The notes under the pieces were generated by a model, which was given only the letters and a program-made list of their open reading frames with translations, ran no database searches and was not told the origin of the DNA. DNA of 64,000 nucleotides from DUPQ01 sp964563155 (lineage in GTDB: Bacteria > Bacillota > Clostridia > DUPQ01), in contig CAZLVL010000013.1 in assembly GCA_964563155.1 (NCBI GenBank), forward strand, positions 1-64,000, read 5' to 3'. This document shows positions 57,404 through 64,000 of this stretch, one piece after another. Both the position numbers and the translations under genes were made by a program. Every line of letters starts with the position of its first letter. Within the stretch, counting starts at the first letter, position 1.

Positions 57404-57835
57404 ATGAAGAAAAATAATACAAATCCAAGAACTGAAAAACTTAAAAGACAATATATTATCCATATAGCTCTTTATGCCTTTATTTTTAATATGTTACCCC
57501 TAGTAGCTATAGCCTTAAACCAGCCAGGTATCTTAGTGTTTTTACTCCTCCTAGGCTTTCCCTTAGCTTGCTTTGTAGCTTCTTTGGTTTTTGGTATTTT
57601 TAATGGTTACAAGTGGATATATACAATTTTCCCACCCCTACTCTTTCTTCCATCAGTCTTCATCTTCTATAACTTTACAGCCCTTCCCTATACCTTGATA
57701 TATTTTCTTGCCACAAACATTGGCATAGGAGCAGGTACATATTTTGCATATGCCTTTTCTAGAAAGAAAAAAGGTGATACAAATGTTAAGGTTAAGAACA
57801 AGCCTAAAGTAGAAACTAAAATTAAAAGAAAATAA
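57404..57835 (+). CDS. Small four-helix membrane protein, unknown
   Basis: A 143-residue protein with four hydrophobic segments (about 18-40, 43-67, 70-92, 95-120), Lys/Arg-rich N-terminus (RTEKLKRQ) and C-terminus (RKKKGDTNVKVKNKPK), so both ends should be cytoplasmic. I do not recognise the family. It lies 64 bases after the acetyltransferase on the same strand and ends at a terminator. Confidence 0.7.
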   Translation: MKKNNTNPRTEKLKRQYIIHIALYAFIFNMLPLVAIALNQPGILVFLLLLGFPLACFVASLVFGIFNGYKWIYTIFPPLLFLPSVFIFYNFTALPYTLIYFLATNIGIGAGTYFAYAFSRKKKGDTNVKVKNKPKVETKIKRK

Positions 57836-57860
57836 TATAAAAGAACTTTGGATAAGAAAA

Positions 57861-57892
57861 ACCCCATAAGTTTACTTGTCCAACTTTGGGGT
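57861..57892. terminator. Bidirectional terminator
   Basis: ACCCCATAAGTT pairs with AACTTTGGGGT (11 bp, one bulge). Leftward it is followed by TTTTTCTTATC, rightward by ATTTTAATTATT. It separates converging genes. Confidence 0.8.
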
Positions 57893-57938
57893 ATTTTAAT
57901 TATTCTTATCTTTTATTTATTGCTATATTAATGTATCT

Positions 57939-58268
57939 TTATTTCAGTTTAACTTTCTTATCAACATTAAGAACAAATATTGAAGCACCACCAACAGTTA
58001 CTTCTTCTGGTAGGCTATCATTTTGCAAACCATTGCCAAAGGAGGCTGTAGAGGGGGCTGGTTTTTTTCTAGTCTTGCAGTGCTCAGATAATATCTCTAT
58101 AACCTTATCGGTTTTGTCTTCTTCTACACCAATTAAAAAGGTAGTATTTCCCACCATTAAAAATCCTCCAGTGGTGGATAATTTTGTTACAGAAAAACCT
58201 GCATCGGTTAAGGCCGAAGCAGCAATATTACTGTCATCATTATTTACAATTGCTAATATTAATTTCAT
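57939..58268 (-). CDS. darA: c-di-AMP-binding PII-like receptor (DarA/PstA)
   Basis: The start at 58268 (MKLILAIVNNDD) is chosen by family match and spacing to GGGAG; two more residues are possible. The 109-residue protein has the PII-like fold with VTKLSTTGGFLMVGNTTFLIGVEE, the conserved Thr-Gly-Gly-Phe and Asn-Thr-Thr that bind c-di-AMP. It is trimeric in known members. The role downstream of c-di-AMP is still unclear. It follows the ABC exporter and DUF1854 genes on the same strand. Confidence 0.93.
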   Translation of the reverse strand: MKLILAIVNNDDSNIAASALTDAGFSVTKLSTTGGFLMVGNTTFLIGVEEDKTDKVIEILSEHCKTRKKPAPSTASFGNGLQNDSLPEEVTVGGASIFVLNVDKKVKLK

Positions 58269-58297
58269 AGGCATTTTCTCCCTCTTTACTAATTATA

Positions 58298-58786
58298 TCA
58301 CACATAAGCAGATAATTTCTGCTTGCTAGACTTGTCTAGGTTGTCATAGTTTTCAATCTCATACCGGTTATCATTATTGTCTCTAAAGAGTATTCTGGTT
58401 TGGTGAATAAGCTTAATGTCATTATATCTATGCCAGATTTCAAACTTTCTTTCACCTTTGTCGGTTAGTACATGCATATTAATGTTTCCACTAATCTCTT
58501 TAACCTCTATAATCTTAAGGATTTTAGGAATTCTATAATACTCGTCTAAACAGTCCTCTATTGCCTTTTTAGAATCTTCCATTAAAGTGTCTAGATTTCT
58601 AATGATAGCAACTTCCTTTTCATCTTGATCTAAAAGAGTAATGTACTTTCTAAGACCTGATATGGGAAAAAGTCTTCTAGGCTCAAGATTGAAAAATAGT
58701 CGACCGTCATACATCTTAACATCCACATGGGTCAAGTCTTTTCTTGTAATCATAGCATTATCATATTCAATATAGGGGGTATTCAT
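58298..58786 (-). CDS. DUF1854 protein paired with an ABC exporter
   Basis: The start at 58786 (MNTPYIEYDN) follows AAGGAGG by six bases; the longer TTG frame begins inside the ABC gene. The 162-residue protein has the DUF1854 pattern: RLFPISGLRKYITLLDQDEKE, VAIIRNLDTL, then IEVKEISGNIN and RDNNDNRYEIENYDNLDK. The function is unknown. DUF1854 genes typically sit beside an ABC exporter of the type upstream here, so they probably work as a pair. It precedes darA by 29 bases. Confidence 0.88.
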   Translation of the reverse strand: MNTPYIEYDNAMITRKDLTHVDVKMYDGRLFFNLEPRRLFPISGLRKYITLLDQDEKEVAIIRNLDTLMEDSKKAIEDCLDEYYRIPKILKIIEVKEISGNINMHVLTDKGERKFEIWHRYNDIKLIHQTRILFRDNNDNRYEIENYDNLDKSSKQKLSAYV

Positions 58787-58796
58787 AGCATCCTCC

Positions 58797-61058
58797 TTAT
58801 TCAAACTTCTCGTCTTCTTTTGCCTTTTGTAGCTTAGAAGACATGGCTTGTATTTCTATTAACTTGTAGTACTTACCCTTAAGTGCTAGTAGTTCTTCTG
58901 GACTTCCCGCTTCAATAATCTCTCCTTCGTCTAAGACCAAGATCTTGTTGGCCTTTCTTAAGGTGGATAATCTGTGGGCAATCATTAGGGTAGTTCTGCC
59001 AGCTATTAATCTTTCAATAGCTTCTTGAATTAAAAGCTCAGTTTCAGAGTCCACTGCAGCGGTGGCTTCATCAAAAATCATAATACCTGGATTTCTTAAA
59101 ACAGCTCTGGCAATGGAAACTCTTTGTCTTTCCCCACCAGATAATCCAGTTCCTCTTTCTCCTAATACTGTGTCATAGCCGTCAGGAGTTTTTATAATAA
59201 AGTTATGGGCATTGGCAATTTTTGCTGCATTGATGACTTGTTCTACTGAAGCATTTTCAGAACCATAAGCTATATTGTTAAAAATTGAATCATGGAACAT
59301 CATAGGCTCTTGTTGCACATAGCCAATTTGAGACCTGTAAAATTCCATATCAATCTCTCTAATATCCTCACCATCCATAAGGATACGACCTTCATAGTTG
59401 TCATAGTAGCGCATTATTAAGTTAATGAGAGTAGACTTACCAGAACCGGTAGTTCCCACTATACCTACAATATCTCCAGGCTCTATGGTCAGATTAATAT
59501 TTTTTAGGGTCATCTTTGTTCTATCAAAGGAAAAGTCAACATCTTCAAACTCAATCTTTCCTCTTAATCTGTCAGGATGCTTGCCTTTTCCTAGGTCTTG
59601 TTCAGGTTGGGCATCTATAATATCAAAGACTCTTTCTGCTGATGCAACAGCTGCTTGAACTGAGTCATTAAAGTTGGCAAAGAAGTTAACAGGTCCATAA
59701 AACATGGCTGTGTAGGATATGAAAGAAACCAAAAGACCTAGAGATAAGCCTCCTTGGCTATCTATTACCCATTTACCTCCAACTCCCCAAATTAACAAAG
59801 AACCTAGGGTTACAAAAAATCCTACTAGGTGGGGAAACAAGGTAGTTATTTTCGCAGACTCAATATCTGTCTTTAACCACTCTTGATTATATCTATCAAA
59901 TTTACCAATTGCTTTTTTCTCATTGGTAAAAGCCTTTATAACTCTAACTCCAGGAATGGTATCTGTTAGTATTGATGAGACTGCAGCCCACTTTCTCCAT
60001 ATCCTTCTGTAATAGGGTAAAATCTTTTTACCAAATATTCTTGATCCTGTTACAACCAAGGGAACAGGTATTAAGGATAAAAGGGTTAATCTCCAATCCA
60101 TAACAAACATAATGACAATAATCCCAATTAGTAAGAAAAACTGGACCACTACCTCTTGGGTTATTCTCATGGTAAAGCCTTGCAAGGTGGAGGTATCATT
60201 ACTAATTCTAGTTATAACTGAGCCGGTAGAGGTCTTATCATAAAAGCGCATAGGTAGGTATTGAGCCTTAGCATATATGTCACTTCGTAGGCTAGCAACA
60301 ATCCTATCTCCTCCAACCCTTAGCAAATATGCCCTTATAGTCCCTATAAAATACTGGATAACATAGGCTCCTAAAAGAATAAAGACAACATTTAGCAGCA
60401 TCTTTTTATCACTATTAGGTATAACTTCATCCACCATCATTTTAGTAATGTAGGGTGGAACAAGAGTCATTGCTGTAGTAATTAAAGAGAGTATAAGGGA
60501 GATGGTTAAAAGAGTAGAGTGTGGCTTAATGTACTTTAATAACTTTTGGGCAATCTTCCCCTTAGACTGGCAGTGTAAGCAGTCTGCTCCTTCTCTTACT
60601 AAGGGCCTTTGGCACTTAGGACAGGTCTTTAATTGTTTTTCAAAAACTGCCCCAATAAAGTCCAAGGCTCTTTCTAAAGTTTGGCCTTCTTTTAGTCTTT
60701 CCATAAAGTCTATAGAAGATTCAGCTAAACCTGCTATGGCATAGGTAAAGCGGAAGAAGTCAATTTTTTCCTCTCCCTTTTCTATAACCATAATGGCATT
60801 ACCATAAAACCTCTTTATATATGCCTTATCAATAGTTGAAAAGGATATATGCATAAGTTTATCTTTATGCTTTTCATCAAAAGAATAAAAAGAATCTTTA
60901 GTTACAGCCAAAACAGAATCATTGTAGTGACCATCTAAAGATAAATCACCTACAATAAAGAACAGCACTTGGTCATAGATTTTTAAATCTTGCAACTTAG
61001 AAATAATACTATTTGATATAGGTTTATTGGTTAATATGTGTTCGATATCGTCTCCCAT
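58797..61058 (-). CDS. ABC exporter (fused TMD-NBD) with N-terminal zinc ribbon
   Basis: A 753-residue exporter. Residues 1-140 form a soluble PH-like/regulatory domain; a zinc ribbon follows (Cys146, Cys149, Cys160, Cys163 in CPKCQRP and CLHC), then a six-helix type I exporter TMD (about 180-470) and NBD (about 500-740) with Walker A GTTGSGKST, signature LSGGERQRVSI and Walker B IMIFDEATAAVDSE. The zinc ribbon and leading domain are not usual in MsbA-type exporters. It stops inside the ribosome site of DUF1854, so both are one operon with darA. Substrate unknown. Confidence 0.9.
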   Translation of the reverse strand: MGDDIEHILTNKPISNSIISKLQDLKIYDQVLFFIVGDLSLDGHYNDSVLAVTKDSFYSFDEKHKDKLMHISFSTIDKAYIKRFYGNAIMVIEKGEEKIDFFRFTYAIAGLAESSIDFMERLKEGQTLERALDFIGAVFEKQLKTCPKCQRPLVREGADCLHCQSKGKIAQKLLKYIKPHSTLLTISLILSLITTAMTLVPPYITKMMVDEVIPNSDKKMLLNVVFILLGAYVIQYFIGTIRAYLLRVGGDRIVASLRSDIYAKAQYLPMRFYDKTSTGSVITRISNDTSTLQGFTMRITQEVVVQFFLLIGIIVIMFVMDWRLTLLSLIPVPLVVTGSRIFGKKILPYYRRIWRKWAAVSSILTDTIPGVRVIKAFTNEKKAIGKFDRYNQEWLKTDIESAKITTLFPHLVGFFVTLGSLLIWGVGGKWVIDSQGGLSLGLLVSFISYTAMFYGPVNFFANFNDSVQAAVASAERVFDIIDAQPEQDLGKGKHPDRLRGKIEFEDVDFSFDRTKMTLKNINLTIEPGDIVGIVGTTGSGKSTLINLIMRYYDNYEGRILMDGEDIREIDMEFYRSQIGYVQQEPMMFHDSIFNNIAYGSENASVEQVINAAKIANAHNFIIKTPDGYDTVLGERGTGLSGGERQRVSIARAVLRNPGIMIFDEATAAVDSETELLIQEAIERLIAGRTTLMIAHRLSTLRKANKILVLDEGEIIEAGSPEELLALKGKYYKLIEIQAMSSKLQKAKEDEKFE

Positions 61059-61087
61059 ACTTTTACCTCCTTAAACCCCATGGCGCA

Positions 61088-61116
61088 ATTATCGGTTAAG
61101 CCTGACAAAAAGTCAA
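61088..61116 (-). promoter_or_regulatory. Promoter of the ABC-DUF1854-darA operon
   Basis: TTGACT (61116-61111), 17 bases, GATAAT (61093-61088) on the minus strand, 30 bases before the ATG, with AAGGAGG following. Confidence 0.8.
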
Positions 61117-61134
61117 CTAGCAATTTGCCTATTC

Positions 61135-61163
61135 TTGTTAATAATCCTACATTTTGATAGAAT
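61135..61163 (+). promoter_or_regulatory. Promoter of the second GH3 gene
   Basis: TTGTTA (61135-61140), 17 bases, TAGAAT (61158-61163). The start site near 61170 excludes the upstream in-frame ATG at 61135 as initiator. Confidence 0.6.
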
Positions 61164-61197
61164 CCCCTTATTGAAAATATTTGTATGGGGTGTACTT

Positions 61198-63366
61198 ATG
61201 GATAAAAAAGAAATTAAAAGTGATAGGTATAAGAAAATTAGAAAAGAAGCTGAAACTTGGGCTAACCAAAAAATTGCTCAAATGACCTTGGAAGAAAAAA
61301 TGAGACAACTTTCCTCCTTCTTTCCCAATGGTAATAGCAGATTAGGAATTCCCCATATGCAACAAGGAGAATGCCTCCACGGTGTAGTTGCAGATTTAGC
61401 AACCTCCTTTCCCCAAGCTCTAGCCTTAGGCTCAACCTGGAATCCAGACTTAATTGAAGAAGTAGCTACAGTAATTGCAAAAGAAGCAAGAGCTTTAGGA
61501 ATCCACCAGTGCTACTCTCCCATGGTAGCCATATCTAGAGACCCTAGATGGGGAAGAATACAAGAGTCTTATGGAGAAGATCCCCATCATGTAGCAGAGA
61601 TTGGAGTAGCCTATGCCAAAGGTCTGCAAGGGACAGGAGAAGAATACTTAGACCAAAACCATATAATAGCTACTGCTAAACACTATGTAGCTGATGGTGA
61701 ACCCTTAGGAGGTTTAAATGGGGCTGCTATGGAGATATCTTTAAGAAGTCTTCACGAAGTTCATTTGCTCCCCTTTGAAAGAATGGTAAAAGAGGCCAAT
61801 GTAGCTTCAATTATGCCAGCCCACCATAGCTTAAATGGAATCCCCTGTCACAGTAACCACTACCTCCTACAAGATGTCTTAAGAGACATGTATGGCTTTG
61901 ATGGAATAGTTGTTTCTGACAATGGAGATATTAGAAAACTACATACAGACCTTTATGTTTCAGATGACCCAAGAGACAGCGCTGCCATGGCCATAGAAGC
62001 CGGTGTAGACACTGAACTAGCCTGGATGATGCCCTGGGGAGAGAGCCGTATGTATGGACCAGTTTTACAAGAAGCTGTAGAAAAAGGTAAAGTTGACATA
62101 TCTAAGGTGGACCAAGCGGTTAGAAGGGTTTTAATAAAAAAATATCAAATGGATTTAATGTCAGACCCAACAGCTGATCCTAACCAAGAAACTCTTGAAA
62201 ACATTTATGCAGATGCAAAAACAGAAGAACATATTTCTATGGCAGGTAAAGCCCTCTATTATGGAAAGTCTAGGGATGACAAAGAAGAAATCCTTTATGA
62301 TGAGAGTCATAACAAGTTAGCTTTGGACACAGCCTTAGAGTCCTTAATCCTATTGGAAAACAAAAAGAATCTTCTTCCTTTAAAGGCAGAAGATATTAAA
62401 AACATGGCCATTATTGGTCCCAACGCCACAAGACTTCTTTTAGGAAACTATTCCACCTTAAATCCTAGATACTATGTATCTGTTCTAGATGGTATTGAAA
62501 AAGTTGCAAAGGACAAATTCCAAATTGACTATTATCCCGCCCTAGACCCTGACCACTATATGGCAGAGGATATAGATAAGGCAGTAGAAGGTGCAAAAAA
62601 AGCAGATGTAACCTTACTAGTATTAGGTGGTAATGAAATAACCTGTATGGAAAACCAAGATACAGATGATTTGAACTTAAAAGGAGACCAAGAAGAGCTT
62701 CTTAAGAGGGTGGCTAGAGTATCTAAAAACCTAATATTACTTTTATTAGATGGCAGACCTAGTTCTATAAATTTTGCAAAAGAAAATGTAGACAATATCC
62801 TACTAGGCTTTTTCTTAGGACAAGAAACAGGTAATGCAGTGGCTCAAATTCTATTTGGACAAACTAGTCCCTCTGGCAAGCTTCCTTTAACTATTCCAAG
62901 AAATGTAGGACAAGTTCAATGCCACTACAATAGATTCCATCCAGGTAGAAGACCTGACTATTACAGATCTCCTGTTAGTCCTCTTTACCACTTTGGATAT
63001 GGCTTGAGTTATTCCAGCTTTACTATATCTGAACCTAAGGTAAATAAAGATACCTTTAAGATAGATGAAGAAGTAGAAATACAAGTTACTATTAAAAACA
63101 CAGGCACTATGCAAGCCCGTGAAACTGTTCAACTCTATATCAAAGATGTAATTGCCTCTAGAGTAAGGCCTGTAAAGGAATTAAAGAAGTTTGAAAAAGT
63201 TAATCTAAAGGCCCAAGAAGATAAAACTATTTCTTTTAAACTAAACAAAAGAGATTTTGCTTTTTGGAAGGATGATGGCTGGGTAACAGAGGCTGGTGAA
63301 TTTATTATAATGGTTGGAGCAGATAGCGAAAACCTAAAAGAAAGGCAGATTTGGCTTGAAGAATAA
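61198..63366 (+). CDS. Glycoside hydrolase family 3 enzyme (xylosidase/glucosidase type)
   Basis: The start at 61198 (MDKKEIKSD) follows a GGGG-type ribosome site and the predicted promoter. The 722-residue protein has a GH3 barrel with catalytic Asp241 in GIVVSDNGDI, KHYVADGEP at 161, the second GH3 domain (about 340-580) and a fibronectin-III-like C-terminus (about 630-715). The SDN rather than SDW motif and DIRKLHTD are typical of the beta-xylosidase/BglX subfamily. No signal peptide. It overlaps the start of a HAD phosphatase gene. With the first GH3 gene it makes two intracellular glycosidases in the window. Confidence 0.9.
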   Translation: MDKKEIKSDRYKKIRKEAETWANQKIAQMTLEEKMRQLSSFFPNGNSRLGIPHMQQGECLHGVVADLATSFPQALALGSTWNPDLIEEVATVIAKEARALGIHQCYSPMVAISRDPRWGRIQESYGEDPHHVAEIGVAYAKGLQGTGEEYLDQNHIIATAKHYVADGEPLGGLNGAAMEISLRSLHEVHLLPFERMVKEANVASIMPAHHSLNGIPCHSNHYLLQDVLRDMYGFDGIVVSDNGDIRKLHTDLYVSDDPRDSAAMAIEAGVDTELAWMMPWGESRMYGPVLQEAVEKGKVDISKVDQAVRRVLIKKYQMDLMSDPTADPNQETLENIYADAKTEEHISMAGKALYYGKSRDDKEEILYDESHNKLALDTALESLILLENKKNLLPLKAEDIKNMAIIGPNATRLLLGNYSTLNPRYYVSVLDGIEKVAKDKFQIDYYPALDPDHYMAEDIDKAVEGAKKADVTLLVLGGNEITCMENQDTDDLNLKGDQEELLKRVARVSKNLILLLLDGRPSSINFAKENVDNILLGFFLGQETGNAVAQILFGQTSPSGKLPLTIPRNVGQVQCHYNRFHPGRRPDYYRSPVSPLYHFGYGLSYSSFTISEPKVNKDTFKIDEEVEIQVTIKNTGTMQARETVQLYIKDVIASRVRPVKELKKFEKVNLKAQEDKTISFKLNKRDFAFWKDDGWVTEAGEFIIMVGADSENLKERQIWLEE

Positions 63367-64000
63367 ATATAAATGTATCATTTTTGATTTGGATAATACT
63401 CTTTTAAGTTACGACCTATCAGCCTATGAGGCTATAAGGATTTTTCTTGAAAGATATAATATTAAGGATTCTTCTTTAGAAGAAGTATTTATAGATATGT
63501 GCAATAAACTTTGGACAGATTTTGGACTAAACAGATTGAAAGATCCTTTTATTCAAAAGAACTATCATGAGCTTTCAGAAGATTACGCCATAAGAAGGTT
63601 TGAGGTTTTTTCACCCCACTTAAAAGGCAGTATGGCCAAAACAAAAGGAGCAAAAGAGTTATCCTTAGAATTTGATGAAATATTCGCTTCTTGTCATATT
63701 TTTGAAGAAGGGGCTTTAGAAGTGGTTGAAAAACTTTCAAAAGACCATTTAATTGGCATTGCTACCAATGGCTTGAGTAGACTGCAAAGCAAAAGAGCTC
63801 ACCCTTTTTCAGACTATACAGACCATCTTTTTGTCTCCCAAGAGATTGGACATGTAAAACCCTTGGAAGACTTTTATCTTCATATTCTAAAAAAGACCAA
63901 GATGGATGTAAAAGACTGTTTATTCATAGGTGACCTTTATACTACCGATATTATGGGGGCCTTAAATGTAAAGATGGATGCCTGTTGGTATAGACCAAGA
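63356..64000 (+). CDS. HAD-superfamily hydrolase (YjjG-type), cut by window end
   Basis: From a TTG at 63356, with AAAGG upstream, 215 codons stay open to the window edge. Motif I is IFDLDNTLL (residues about 7-15), motif II is ATNGLSRLQ, the motif III Lys is in VKPLED, and motif IV is IGDLYTTDIMGA, all of the HAD phosphatase family; the order and cap position fit YjjG-like nucleotidases. It overlaps the GH3 stop by 11 bases, so it is translated from the same message. The C-terminus is missing, so the substrate cannot be narrowed. Confidence 0.82.
   Translation, partial: MKNKYKCIIFDLDNTLLSYDLSAYEAIRIFLERYNIKDSSLEEVFIDMCNKLWTDFGLNRLKDPFIQKNYHELSEDYAIRRFEVFSPHLKGSMAKTKGAKELSLEFDEIFASCHIFEEGALEVVEKLSKDHLIGIATNGLSRLQSKRAHPFSDYTDHLFVSQEIGHVKPLEDFYLHILKKTKMDVKDCLFIGDLYTTDIMGALNVKMDACWYRPR

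Overview
The window joins two unlike pieces of DNA. Positions 1 to about 7,960 are visibly GC-rich and carry phage early and lysogeny genes. The rest is AT-rich, with strong Shine-Dalgarno sequences, sigma-A-type promoters (TTGACA-17-TATAAT-like) and gene content typical of an anaerobic low-GC Bacillota, probably a Clostridia-class fermenter: a diiron flavoprotein, a rubrerythrin-like protein, hybrid cluster protein, a c-di-AMP PII-like receptor, HisZ with short HisG, ThiT under a TPP riboswitch, and bactofilin. I cannot name the genus. I saw no tRNA, rRNA, CRISPR array or insertion sequence. No stretch over 300 bases lacks a gene.

Layout. 1-7,961: right end of a prophage-like element (partial RecT, SMC-like ATPase, small early genes, a lytic transglycosylase, excisionase-like HTH, Cro/CI-type switch with repeated operators, tyrosine integrase), inserted at the 3' end of guaA; the other end lies left of the window. 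7,962-11,862: a GMP synthetase subunit without the glutaminase domain, a GH3 glucosidase and a small membrane protein. 12,024-18,361: a histidine operon hisZGDCB plus a hisA-hisF fusion, with no hisH or hisI/E. 18,400-25,593: TPP riboswitch and thiT, fructokinase, Eis-like acetyltransferase, uridine-kinase-like protein, and a UROD-family/GH2 operon. 25,707-30,964: a two-component system and an amino-acid ABC transporter whose binding protein is circularly permuted. 31,116-36,132: a cell-envelope operon (LytM-type M23 protein, bactofilin, class A PBP) and a leucine-rich-repeat lipoprotein.

36,256-41,337 is the most intriguing cluster: an isopropylmalate synthase homologue that has lost its catalytic and metal residues, then a two-base gap to a TIM-barrel/acyl-CoA synthetase fusion, then an NAD(P)-binding reductase-like gene. 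41,544-50,775: an orphan HTH-IrrE protein, solitary purC, a predicted small RNA, clpB with a ribbon-helix-helix partner, and an oxygen-defence operon (rubrerythrin-like, FprA, MsrAB) followed by nagB. 50,825-55,982: a nitrosative-stress locus (Fe-S protein, ferredoxin, hcp) diverging from a Crp/Fnr regulator across a perfect palindrome, then a nitrilase-GDPD fusion. 56,000-64,000: sugar isomerase, acetyltransferase, DarA-type c-di-AMP receptor, ABC exporter with DUF1854 partner, a second GH3 enzyme and a HAD phosphatase cut by the window end.

Together the chromosomal genes suggest a sugar-scavenging, oxygen-sensitive fermenter. Two enzymes that normally receive ammonia from a glutaminase (GMP synthetase and HisF) appear here without that partner, which fits use of free ammonia or partners encoded elsewhere.
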